From Dehalococcoidales bacterium (GTDB lineage: Bacteria; Chloroflexota; Dehalococcoidia; E44-bin15): a DNA stretch of 12,725 nt. Location: positions 1 to 12,725 of the forward strand of contig JAAXQM010000257.1 in the NCBI GenBank assembly GCA_012974295.1, read 5' to 3'. Both the position numbers and the translations under genes were made by a program. The notes beneath the pieces were generated by a model. The model was not told where the DNA came from, did not search any database, and saw nothing but the letters and a program-made list of their open reading frames with translations. Of this stretch, positions 1 through 6,027 are shown in pieces (the first letter of the stretch is position 1; each line of letters opens with the position of its first letter).

Positions 1-1
1 G

Positions 2-82
2 GCAAAGACCCTGGGACAGGCGGTAATGCCCAAGGAAGAGAAGGGATTCTTCCACAGGCTTAAGGACCTCTTTGAAGCATGA
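2..82 (+). CDS. dnaJ: Probable chaperone DnaJ, C-terminal end (partial, 5' truncated by window)
   Basis: An open frame enters from the window edge and stops with TGA at 80-82, leaving 26 residues. The end of the frame (PKEEKGFFHRLKDLFEA) matches the usual DnaJ tail, in which a short acidic/basic linker is followed by a GFF-x-(K/R)-(V/L)-KD-x-F helix. DnaJ is the Hsp40 co-chaperone that stimulates DnaK ATPase and delivers unfolded substrates in the cytoplasm. The J domain, zinc-finger region and most of the C-terminal domain lie outside the window, so the call rests only on the tail motif. It is followed 28 bp later by rsmE on the same strand, a common neighbour of dnaJ, which supports the call. 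The stretch is too short to exclude another protein. Confidence 0.55.
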   Translation, partial: AKTLGQAVMPKEEKGFFHRLKDLFEA

Positions 83-110
83 AATGGGGGAGGTTTCCAT
101 AGGGAAAGAA

Positions 111-917
111 ATGCACCGCTTTTTTATACCGCCCGAATGGATCGACCAGGAAATAGTAGTCATCCGAGGAAAGCTGGTTCATCAAATAAGGAATGTACTT
201 AGATTACGGGGTGGTGACCATATTGTAGTCCTGGACGATACCGGCTGGGAGTATAAAGCAGAGTTGGCAAGGGTTACCCGGGATCATGTCGAGGGAGTGA
301 TAGGGGAGAAGAGACTGGCAGCTGAACCCGGTACCAGGATTACCCTGTATCAAGCGCTGCTAAAGAGTAGTAAATTTGAATTTATTCTCCAGAAATGTAC
401 CGAGTTGGGGGTTTCCGGCTTCGTCCCCGTTATCTGTGAAAGGTGTGTTGCGGGTCGTCCGCGGGATAAAAGAGTAGAGCGCTGGTATAACATAATTGTT
501 GAGGCAGCGGAGCAATCGCGACGGGGAAGGCTCCCCACACTTGAGCCAGCGTTGCCCTTCGAGAAAGCCTGCCAGTCGGCGATTGGTCTTTCTCTGTTGG
601 CATGGGAGCGGGAGAAAACATCGGGGCTGCGCTCTATGCTACGAAGCGAAATTTACCGAAAGAGGATTATTTCGGAAAAGCATTACTTATCCGTCAACAT
701 ATTCATCGGCCCTGAGGGAGGCTTCTCCCCTTCCGAGGTAGAGTTTGCCAGGGGTTACAGCATCGCTCCTATTAGCCTGGGAGGCCGGGTGGTTCGATCG
801 GAGACCGCGGGACTTGTTGCCGCAACAGCAATACTCTATGAATGCGGCGATCTGGAGAATCCGATGAGTTCGTCCATAGCCAGTGCAGTGTCAAAGCCTT
901 CAAAGAGCACACGGTAA
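111..917 (+). CDS. rsmE: 16S rRNA (uracil(1498)-N(3))-methyltransferase RsmE
   Basis: This enzyme uses S-adenosylmethionine to methylate N3 of U1498 in helix 44 of 16S rRNA; it is a cytoplasmic SPOUT-superfamily (trefoil-knot) protein. The protein starts MHRFF, the normal RsmE start, so I use ATG 111 (268 aa) with AGGG at 101-104 as ribosome binding site. Upstream TTG 72 and ATG 84 are in frame, but would add residues not typical of the family. Visible motifs are KCTELGV (residues 95-101), EAAEQSRR (131-138), the SAM-knot motif IGPEGG (199-204) and the LGGRVVRSETA loop (223-233). The family usually ends soon after the sequence YECGDLE at about residue 249. Here about 20 more residues follow, and this tail is encoded on the strand opposite the gpsA 3' end, so it may be a run-on extension after loss of an earlier stop. 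It probably shares a transcript with dnaJ. Confidence 0.93.
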   Translation: MHRFFIPPEWIDQEIVVIRGKLVHQIRNVLRLRGGDHIVVLDDTGWEYKAELARVTRDHVEGVIGEKRLAAEPGTRITLYQALLKSSKFEFILQKCTELGVSGFVPVICERCVAGRPRDKRVERWYNIIVEAAEQSRRGRLPTLEPALPFEKACQSAIGLSLLAWEREKTSGLRSMLRSEIYRKRIISEKHYLSVNIFIGPEGGFSPSEVEFARGYSIAPISLGGRVVRSETAGLVAATAILYECGDLENPMSSSIASAVSKPSKSTR

Positions 918-1834
918 ATCCGCTCGGTGATAGGCATCTCGATTCCGAGCTCTCCGGCCAGCTTCAGAGCTGCAGCGGTGGTAGGCACCCCCTCGACAGC
1001 GCTTCCAAGAGAAGTCATTATCTCATCCTTTGAGCGCCCTTTGGCCAGCTGCTCGCCAAGAGTGTGATTGCGACTGAGGGTGCTGGCGCAGGTGGCAAGC
1101 AGATCACCCAGACCCGCAAGCCCGAGGAACGTTATGGGATCAGCCCCCAGTGCCACTCCGAGGCCGGCAATCTCGGTGAGACCGCGTGACATATAGGCCG
1201 CCTTTGCGTTGTCACCATAGCCCAACCCGTCGACCATTCCTGCGCCCAGAGCGATAATGTTCTTTAATGCTCCACCCAACTCCACCCCCACAACATCCTC
1301 GCTGGTGAAAACATGAAAAGAAGATGAGTCCATTATCTCGCGGACCCTTTCCGCCACGTTGCCATCGTGGGCTGCGATCACAGTTGCTGCCGGAAGCCCT
1401 CTTGCGATCTCCTTCGAGAGGTTTGGCCCGGAGAGAACACAGATTGTTGATATGTACCGTGGATCCAGTTCCTCGGCGATTACCTGCGTCATTCTCTTTG
1501 CCGTGCCTGTCTCTAGCCCTTTGGCGGCATGCACTATAGGCACCCCCTCAGCGATTTCACCCCTCAGTAGTCTCACATTATGTCGCATTTTCTGAGAGGG
1601 CACCGCCAGTAAAACGAGCGATGCATTATGCAGCGCCTCCTCTATTACACATGTTGGGGAGAGCCTCTTCGGAAAAGATATGCCCGGTAGGCGGGTTGTA
1701 TTCTCTCTATCCTGGGCCAGCCTATCGGCTTCCTCACTTGTTCTCGCCCATAACGCTACGTCGATGTCCCTGCGGGCCAGAATTATCCCCAGAGTTGTTC
1801 CCCAGCTTGTGGAACCGATGACAGCAACCTTCAT
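836..1834 (-). CDS. gpsA: Glycerol-3-phosphate dehydrogenase [NAD(P)+] GpsA
   Basis: Reduces dihydroxyacetone phosphate to sn-glycerol 3-phosphate with NAD(P)H, supplying the backbone for phospholipids that the neighbouring PlsY then acylates. It is a soluble protein of 332 aa, normal length. The N-terminal Rossmann fold begins MKVAVIGSTSWG. The usual GxGxxG loop has Thr9 where the second glycine normally stands, a variant I recall in Dehalococcoidia GpsA. Other family signatures are present: AVPSQ (77-81), AAKGLE with Lys105 (103-108), LSGPN (134-138), GGALKNIIALGAGM with catalytic Lys191, and GLAGLGDLLATC followed by SRN (238-256). The ATG start is preceded on the minus strand by AAGGGAAAG, a good ribosome binding site. 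It lies 85 bp downstream of plsY and is probably the last gene of the argF-der-plsY-gpsA unit. Its last 82 bp overlap the rsmE 3' end tail to tail. Confidence 0.95.
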   Translation of the reverse strand: MKVAVIGSTSWGTTLGIILARRDIDVALWARTSEEADRLAQDRENTTRLPGISFPKRLSPTCVIEEALHNASLVLLAVPSQKMRHNVRLLRGEIAEGVPIVHAAKGLETGTAKRMTQVIAEELDPRYISTICVLSGPNLSKEIARGLPAATVIAAHDGNVAERVREIMDSSSFHVFTSEDVVGVELGGALKNIIALGAGMVDGLGYGDNAKAAYMSRGLTEIAGLGVALGADPITFLGLAGLGDLLATCASTLSRNHTLGEQLAKGRSKDEIMTSLGSAVEGVPTTAAALKLAGELGIEMPITERIYRVLFEGFDTALAMDELIGFSRSPHS

Positions 1835-1872
1835 TAAACTTTCCCTTTTCGAAAAATTACGCTATGTCAGAG

Positions 1873-1893
1873 TGAAACGTTAGCTGCGTTTCA
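1873..1893. other. Short inverted repeat between plsY and gpsA
   Basis: TGAAACG (1873-1879) and CGTTTCA (1887-1893) are perfect 7-bp complements around a 7-nt spacer in the 85-bp plsY-gpsA gap. In RNA this would form a small hairpin ahead of the gpsA ribosome binding site. No T-tract follows it on the minus strand, so a terminator is unlikely. An mRNA processing or stability hairpin, or an operator, is possible; the function is unknown. Confidence 0.35.
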
Positions 1894-1919
1894 TGAATAC
1901 AGACTACAGTTAGCAAAAC

Positions 1920-2555
1920 CTACTTAGTGGTACGAGAGGAGACTATCTTTGACTCTGTTCCCGAAAGCAGCCTTCTAATGTTATCCCGATGACGAAATAT
2001 GACCATCGGCACTACTACCAGGCCGAAGACGACGTAGGCAAATGGCTCTGAACCGTATACGACGAAGGGAATCATGGCCGCCAGCATAATAAGTGATCCC
2101 AGTATGGAGCCAAGCGAGACATATCGAGACAGGCCAATAACAGCGAGGAACACAGCGAAAGTGATAAGGCCCACCGGCCAGAACATCACCAAAAGTGCAC
2201 CGAAACCGGTGGCGATGCCTTTACCACCTCTAAATCCGATATATACCGGCCAGCTATGCCCGATAACGGCGGATGCACCTCCAGCCATCTGCCCCCAGGC
2301 AACCATTTCTGGAGAAGAGCTGAAAATAGGCCACGCAAGTGCCACAGCAACGGCTCCTTTCGCTACGTCGGCGAAGAATACGAGAATGCCGGCCTTGACG
2401 CCTATAGTTCGCATTACATTGGTCATCCCAATATTGCCACTGCCATGTTCCCGGATATCGATACCACGGGTCAGCTTGCATAAAATGAAACCTACGGGGA
2501 TAGAGCCGATGAGATATCCCAGGATGACAATACCGAGAAAACTCAGGACTATCAC
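1920..2555 (-). CDS. plsY: Acyl-phosphate:glycerol-3-phosphate acyltransferase PlsY
   Basis: A polytopic inner-membrane enzyme that transfers an acyl group from acyl-phosphate to glycerol 3-phosphate, giving lysophosphatidic acid. This is the first step in phosphatidic acid synthesis in bacteria with the PlsX/PlsY route. The 211-aa protein has the three conserved cytoplasmic motifs: GSIP (17-20) leading to REHGSGNIGMTN (35-46), GHSWPVYIGFRGGKG (99-113), and HRDNIRRLLSGTE (189-201). Hydrophobic segments lie at about 3-25, 54-75, 92-105, 114-142, 148-167 and 171-187. The start is GTG; it overlaps the der stop codon as GTGA (4 nt), so translation is probably coupled to der. Its substrate is made by GpsA, encoded next in the same direction, so the two genes form a functional pair. 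Confidence 0.95.
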   Translation of the reverse strand: MIVLSFLGIVILGYLIGSIPVGFILCKLTRGIDIREHGSGNIGMTNVMRTIGVKAGILVFFADVAKGAVAVALAWPIFSSSPEMVAWGQMAGGASAVIGHSWPVYIGFRGGKGIATGFGALLVMFWPVGLITFAVFLAVIGLSRYVSLGSILGSLIMLAAMIPFVVYGSEPFAYVVFGLVVVPMVIFRHRDNIRRLLSGTESKIVSSRTTK

Positions 2556-3865
2556 TTGTCACGCCTCCCCCTGAAGATCAGGTTCAGTGGTGTCCCCCCG
2601 AAGCCGAAACTACGGCGCAGTTCGTTCTCAAGATAGCGCCGGTAGGAGAAGTGCAGCAGAGCGGTATCGTTGATCGAGAAGACAAAGGTTGGGGGGCTCG
2701 TCTCAGCCTGAGTGACATAGAGTATATTGAGTTTTTTACCCTTTACTGATGGGGGGGCATGCGCCCCTACGGCATCACGAACGACGCTGTTCAGAAGAGC
2801 AGTGGGTACACGTTTTCGTCGCTCCTCATAGATCTCTTCAGCAGCAATGAGTACGTCACCCACCCCTTTTCCAAACTTAGCGGATATGAACAGGATAGGC
2901 ACATAGGGCATAAACTTGAGTCTGTTTCGAATCATTCTTGTATACTGCTTGCGGTCCGCCATCTCCTCGGCCAGGTCCCATTTGTTAACCACCAGCACCA
3001 TACCTTTGCACGCTTGCTGGATGTAGCCAGCGATATGAGTATCCTGAGCGGTTACCGGATCAGTGGCATCGGTTAGAAGGAGGGCTATATCGGACCGGCT
3101 GATAGCCCTGAGTGCCCGTGCCACGCTATAGCGCTCGATTCCACCTTCTACACGACCACGCTTCCTAATGCCTGCCGTATCGATAAGCAGTATACGCTCG
3201 CTATTGTGTTCAAAGATGGTATCTATTGCATCCCTGGTTGTCCCTGGAATGTCAGAGACAATAGTGCGCTCCTTGCCCAGGATAGCGTTAAGGAGCATCG
3301 ATTTGCCTACATTGGGGCGTCCCACAATGGCCACCTTCATCATCTCCGGCTCCTCTTCAGGTGGCAGATAGGGCAAACTTTCTACTATCCTGTCGAGAAG
3401 ATCAGCGACGCCGAGGTCGTGATAAGCGCTTATGGGGAGCGGGTCGCCGATAGCCAGTTCGTAGAACTGAGCGGCCTGGTAGCTACGTGGCTCGTTATCT
3501 GACTTATTGGCCACGAGCATCACACGCTTTCCCGAACGCCGGAACATCCCGGCCAGTTCCTTATCCATGGGGGTTACCCCATCGACTACGTCGACCATAA
3601 AGATGATGGTGTCGGCCTCCTCGATGGCGACCTCCACCTGGCCTTTCACACTCTCGACTATACCGCTTGACGGGGCGAGCAGAAGACCACCGGTGTCTAC
3701 TATTGTGAATGCGCTACCCTCCCATGCGATGTCGGCATAGAGACGGTCGCGGGTTGTGCCTGGCTCATCCTCGATAATAGACAGACGCTTGCCCACCAGC
3801 CGATTAAATAGGGTGGACTTGCCCACATTGGGCCGGCCTACGATGGCCACAATTGGTTTGGTCAT
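2552..3865 (-). CDS. der: Ribosome biogenesis GTPase Der (EngA)
   Basis: Essential double-GTPase that assists assembly of the 50S ribosomal subunit. The 437-aa protein shows two tandem G domains followed by a C-terminal KH-like domain (about 350-437). Domain 1 has GRPNVGKS (10-17), DTGG (57-60), NKSD (120-123) and SA (146-147). Domain 2 has GRPNVGKS (182-189), DTAG (229-232), NKWD (294-297) and SAK (328-330). In domain 2 the residue after GKS is Met190 where Ser/Thr is usual; the Walker A lysine and serine are intact. The KH-like domain has a normal ending (SFGFGGTPLNLIFRGRR). The ATG start overlaps the argF stop (ATGA) and the stop overlaps the plsY start (GTGA), so the gene sits in a translationally coupled unit. 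Confidence 0.97.
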   Translation of the reverse strand: MTKPIVAIVGRPNVGKSTLFNRLVGKRLSIIEDEPGTTRDRLYADIAWEGSAFTIVDTGGLLLAPSSGIVESVKGQVEVAIEEADTIIFMVDVVDGVTPMDKELAGMFRRSGKRVMLVANKSDNEPRSYQAAQFYELAIGDPLPISAYHDLGVADLLDRIVESLPYLPPEEEPEMMKVAIVGRPNVGKSMLLNAILGKERTIVSDIPGTTRDAIDTIFEHNSERILLIDTAGIRKRGRVEGGIERYSVARALRAISRSDIALLLTDATDPVTAQDTHIAGYIQQACKGMVLVVNKWDLAEEMADRKQYTRMIRNRLKFMPYVPILFISAKFGKGVGDVLIAAEEIYEERRKRVPTALLNSVVRDAVGAHAPPSVKGKKLNILYVTQAETSPPTFVFSINDTALLHFSYRRYLENELRRSFGFGGTPLNLIFRGRRDK

Positions 3866-4755
3866 ACTAATAGCTTGGCAATTATTGCCTTCTGCATATG
3901 AAGCCTGTTCTCTGCCTGATCGAAGACCACCGAATGCGGCGATTCCAGGAGCCCCTCGGCGATCTCCTCACCATAGTGTGCCGGTAGAGGATGCATAAAG
4001 ATGACGTCCCTCTTTGCCAGGGATAAAAGCTCTTCGTTCACCTGATAGCGTGTAAAAGCCATCCTGCGGTGCTCTGCTTCAGCCTCCTGCCCCATGCTTG
4101 TCCAGACATCAGTGTAGAGCACATCTGCGTCTTTAGCTGCCTCTGTCGGATCTACAGTCAGCGTGATTTGCCCCCCTAACTTTTGAGCCCGGGTAAGAAT
4201 TTCATCCTGCAGCTCATACCCTACCGGCGAGGAGATACGAAACTCCATCCCCACAAGTGAGCAGGCCAGAAGCAGGCTATTAGCAACATTATTGGCATCA
4301 CCGATATAGACAACGGTTAACCCCTTCAGCTTCCCCTTCTTCTCGTGAATAGTAAGTAAATCCGAGAGAATCTGGCAGGGATGTTCCTCATTGGAGAGGC
4401 CATTGATTACGGGGATTGAGGCATGCTTTGCTAGAAGCGCCACGCTGTGGTGAGCAAAGGTCCGGGCAACGATGCCATTGACATAGCGAGAAAGCACACG
4501 GGCGACATCGGCGATGGGTTCCCTCTCTCCCAGCCCAACCTCGGCTTGAGAGAGATAGATGGTGTGCCCGCCGAGCTGACTCATCGCTACATCAAAGCTC
4601 ACCCGAGTGCGTAGCGAGGGTTTTTCGAAGATGAGCGCCAGAGTCCTCCCGTCCAGTGACAGCTTTCTGCCTCCCCTCTTCAAATCGACGGCGCTTTTAA
4701 TCAGGTTCTGAATTTCATCTGGATTTAAATCGGTTATTGAGACAAGGTCTTTCAT
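3862..4755 (-). CDS. argF: Ornithine carbamoyltransferase ArgF
   Basis: Condenses carbamoyl phosphate with L-ornithine to give citrulline, the sixth step of arginine synthesis; cytoplasmic, usually a trimer. The 297-aa protein has a carbamoyl-phosphate loop SLRTR (47-51, family consensus STRTR), HPCQ (125-128), an ornithine-side SMG loop in TDVWTSMG (215-222), and HPLPAHYGEEI (255-265) leading to SVVFDQAENRLHMQKA (275-290). The ending and the SMG loop favour ornithine over aspartate carbamoyltransferase. However, the conserved cysteine of HCLP, which packs against ornithine, is a proline (HPLP), as in aspartate carbamoyltransferases. I recall the same change in Dehalococcoidia proteins. The gene leads the minus-strand unit and overlaps der by 4 nt. 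A GCGGGTG sequence a few bases before the ATG can serve as ribosome binding site. No argR-like operator was recognised. Confidence 0.92.
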   Translation of the reverse strand: MKDLVSITDLNPDEIQNLIKSAVDLKRGGRKLSLDGRTLALIFEKPSLRTRVSFDVAMSQLGGHTIYLSQAEVGLGEREPIADVARVLSRYVNGIVARTFAHHSVALLAKHASIPVINGLSNEEHPCQILSDLLTIHEKKGKLKGLTVVYIGDANNVANSLLLACSLVGMEFRISSPVGYELQDEILTRAQKLGGQITLTVDPTEAAKDADVLYTDVWTSMGQEAEAEHRRMAFTRYQVNEELLSLAKRDVIFMHPLPAHYGEEIAEGLLESPHSVVFDQAENRLHMQKAIIAKLLV

Positions 4756-4780
4756 CTATTCACCCGCTAATACGCCATAT

Positions 4781-4789
4781 AGTATAGCA
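4781..4789 (-). promoter_or_regulatory. Putative extended -10 promoter for argF-der-plsY-gpsA
   Basis: On the minus strand this reads TGCTATACT: an extended TGn followed by TATACT (5 of 6 matches to TATAAT). It lies 25-35 nt upstream of the argF ATG, leaving room for a short leader containing the GCGGGTG ribosome binding site. No good -35 is seen at 17 bp, which is tolerable for an extended -10 promoter. Confidence 0.5.
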
Positions 4790-4857
4790 TAATCATATTC
4801 AAAACGACCATTTCAAATTCATTTGCTGCTACCTGCCCCTATGAGTAGCCACACCAA

Positions 4858-4886
4858 TTGACAAATATAGGACGCCGATTTACTCT
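4858..4886 (+). promoter_or_regulatory. Putative sigma70-type promoter for the GNAT gene
   Basis: A perfect -35 hexamer TTGACA (4858-4863) is followed after 17 bp by TACTCT (4881-4886), a weak -10. It lies 36 bp upstream of GTG 4923 and 66 bp upstream of ATG 4953. It is divergent from the argF promoter in the same 167-bp gap. The spacing is ideal, but the weak -10 keeps confidence moderate. Confidence 0.4.
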
Positions 4887-4952
4887 TCCTGTATGTGAGG
4901 CTATGCTGAGGAATACGGTTTAGTGTCAGAACTAATACTATGGGATTATTGT

Positions 4953-5444
4953 ATGAATGTTGAAATCAGACCACAGAGAATATCCGATGCAAAACGATAT
5001 TTTGAAATACTATCAAGCCCAAACTTCCATTATCTGCCAGCTATACCTAAAACGCTGGAGGAAGAAAGGTGCTTCCTGAGATTGAATTCCGAAAAACGAA
5101 GAAATGGAACTGAATTCAATTTCTCTATCATCTATAACGGGAGGCATGTCGGAGCTATTGGAGTCAGGCTTGATACATTCCGCCCTTACATCGGTGAAAT
5201 CGGATTCTTTGTTGATGAGCAGTACTGGGGAAGAGGCATTACCACTGAGGCGTTAATAAAGCTGGAGGAATTTATTATTGAAAAAACGGATATAACCCGT
5301 ATCGAAATAAGAATGGCAAAGCAAAACAAAGCCAGTCAGAGAGTCGCTGTTAAAGGGGGCTATAAAAAGGAAGGCATCCTGGTACAGATGCTATTTATTG
5401 AAGATAAATACTTTGATTGCTATCTATATGCCAAAATACTCTGA
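4953..5444 (+). CDS. GNAT family N-acetyltransferase (RimJ/RimL-like)
   Basis: Predicted acetyl-CoA-dependent N-acetyltransferase; the substrate is unknown (RimJ/RimL relatives act on ribosomal protein N-termini, others on small molecules or antibiotics). From ATG 4953 the protein is 163 aa and begins MNVEIRPQRISDA, the usual start of this family, with GGGA at 4942-4945 as a weak ribosome binding site. GTG 4923 would add 10 residues and has GAGGA farther upstream, so it remains an alternative. The acetyl-CoA motif A is QYWGRGITTEAL (residues 90-101 from ATG 4953), preceded by the strand GEIGFFVD. Motif B is NKASQRVAVKGGYKKEG (125-141). It is flanked by non-coding DNA and has no operon partner. 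The gene is visibly richer in A+T than argF-der or dsr, and its neighbours share no pathway with it, which is compatible with horizontal acquisition. Confidence 0.85.
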   Translation: MNVEIRPQRISDAKRYFEILSSPNFHYLPAIPKTLEEERCFLRLNSEKRRNGTEFNFSIIYNGRHVGAIGVRLDTFRPYIGEIGFFVDEQYWGRGITTEALIKLEEFIIEKTDITRIEIRMAKQNKASQRVAVKGGYKKEGILVQMLFIEDKYFDCYLYAKIL

Positions 5445-5532
5445 CTTCTCATGGTGGTTGGTAAGGCTGAAGCAGTATTGTTGCTCGGCTTGGCGCTGAA
5501 CATCTTGGAAATAGCTCAGGTTCGTAGTAACT

Positions 5533-5727
5533 CTAATGCGGATCACTATTCAGATTCGCGCTTGCGGTTGCACCGCAGGTCTGCTGCTTTAAGCACATAT
5601 CACATTTGCCATCGTTACATACCATGCAGACGATACAGTCCGTGCAATTGTGCTTCCTCCTGCCTCCCGGCGTTTCTTCAGAGATATAAAGCTGTCCCGG
5701 AATGCCGGGGGCGTCAATGAAAGGCAT
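5533..5727 (-). CDS. Candidate cysteine-rich microprotein (hypothetical)
   Basis: Not recognised as a known family. This 64-codon minus-strand frame encodes seven cysteines between residues 28 and 51, in the order C-x2-C-x2-C-x2-C-x4-C-x2-C-x6-C (core CTDCIVCMVCNDGKCDMC), after a Pro/Gly-rich N-terminus and a basic GGRRKH stretch. Such spacing would suit iron-sulfur or zinc binding, or a modified-peptide precursor; no maturase gene is in the window, so no function is assigned. A stop codon lies one codon before the ATG, so the start cannot be farther upstream in this frame. A perfect AAGGAG lies about 14 nt before the ATG, which is longer than ideal. There is no signal peptide or membrane segment. 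Codon choice looks natural and no competing gene overlaps. Convergent with the GNAT gene. Confidence 0.4.
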   Translation of the reverse strand: MPFIDAPGIPGQLYISEETPGGRRKHNCTDCIVCMVCNDGKCDMCLKQQTCGATASANLNSDPH

Positions 5728-5802
5728 TTCCTACGGATTATCTCCTTCCAAGCTGTATCCGCAAATTACTATTCAAATATATTCGAGACTGCTGAAATAA
5801 TC

Positions 5803-5868
5803 TCAATCAACCCCCAAATCCCCCCATCTTGGGATACTTCTAAAGATGGGGGCACTCCGACCTACCCC
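5803..5868. repeat. C/G-rich dispersed repeat, copy 1
   Basis: Begins TCAATCAACCCCCAAATCC and contains a perfect 10-bp inverted repeat, CCCCCATCTT (5821-5830) and AAGATGGGGG (5843-5852), around a 12-nt loop, followed by a second run of C at 5864-5868. A related element in the same orientation lies at about 12559-12625: both share ATCAACCCCCnAATCCCCC, the CAATCTTGGG/CATCTTGGG centre, and a GGGGG-x-CAC...ACCCCC tail. Runs of this kind are common as dispersed intergenic repeats; copy number cannot be judged from one window. Confidence 0.65.
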
Positions 5869-5906
5869 CAGAGCGCGGCTCCGATTATACGTCTAAGTGT
5901 CGGCCG

Positions 5907-5935
5907 ACTCGGTGACCCGGGAGTACCTTTTTTTT
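5907..5935 (+). terminator. Terminator-like hairpin with T8 tract
   Basis: An imperfect stem pairs ACTC(GG) at 5907-5912 with (CC) and GAGT up to 5924, with a bulge. It is followed by ACC and eight T at 5928-5935. It would face plus-strand transcripts from the GNAT side and insulate the promoter of the HEAT-like gene. It is 460 bp past the GNAT stop and the stem is weak, so the call is tentative. Confidence 0.3.
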
Positions 5936-5972
5936 CAGCAATCTCATTCTAATAAATGACGAGTGCATATTC

Positions 5973-5988
5973 TGTGATTTAGGTCACA
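5973..5988. promoter_or_regulatory. CRP/FNR-family operator (perfect TGTGA-N6-TCACA)
   Basis: TGTGATTTAGGTCACA has both half-sites of the classic CRP-type palindrome intact (TGTGA at 5973-5977, TCACA at 5984-5988). Its centre lies 47.5 bp upstream of the GTG start of the HEAT-like gene. Relative to the promoter proposed at 5989-6017 (start point near 6023), the centre falls at about -42, the class II activator position. The cognate regulator is not in the window. In anaerobes with dsr genes it could be any CRP/FNR-superfamily member. Confidence 0.6.
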
Positions 5989-6017
5989 TTGTGCTATATA
6001 GCTTCCGGACGTAAAAT
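5989..6017 (+). promoter_or_regulatory. Putative promoter of the HEAT-like gene
   Basis: A weak -35 TTGTGC (5989-5994), 17-bp spacer and -10 TAAAAT (6012-6017, 5 of 6 matches). A poor -35 next to an activator box is typical of activator-dependent promoters. Transcription would begin around 6023, leaving almost no leader before GTG 6028. An alternative extended -10 TGCTATATA (5992-6000) would start farther upstream and would put the palindrome between -10 and -35, as for a repressor. Confidence 0.35.
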
Positions 6018-6027
6018 GTGAGGTGCT

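Larger units (their letters stand above)
5445..6027. other. Gene-poor 583-bp spacer between the GNAT and HEAT-like genes
   Basis: No plus-strand gene is convincing here. A 100-codon plus-strand frame across 5650-5952 is not credited, because about half of it reads through a C/G-rich hairpin repeat and a T-tract. The segment holds a candidate cysteine-rich microprotein gene on the minus strand (5533-5727), a dispersed repeat copy (about 5803-5868), a terminator-like hairpin (5907-5935) and the control region of the next gene (5973-6017). No tRNA-like fold was seen. Confidence 0.6.

Noticed and set aside
791..802. GGTTCGATCGGA, similar to a tRNA T-loop
   Set aside because: It lies within the conserved VVRSETA region of rsmE and no cloverleaf can be drawn around it.
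2074..2574. 166-codon plus-strand frame opposite plsY
   Set aside because: It is the antisense of a clear PlsY gene, Pro/Ile-rich with no family features; a shadow frame.
5899..5935. Sequence resembling the 3' end of a Cas9 tracrRNA (GTCGGCCGACTCGGTG followed later by a T-tract)
   Set aside because: Only a short part is similar, the terminal hairpin does not fold like a tracrRNA end, and there is no CRISPR repeat, anti-repeat or cas gene in the window.
5650..5952. 100-codon plus-strand frame in the spacer
   Set aside because: It runs through the C/G-rich hairpin repeat and a T8 tract, has no recognisable domain and overlaps the better cysteine-rich minus-strand candidate.
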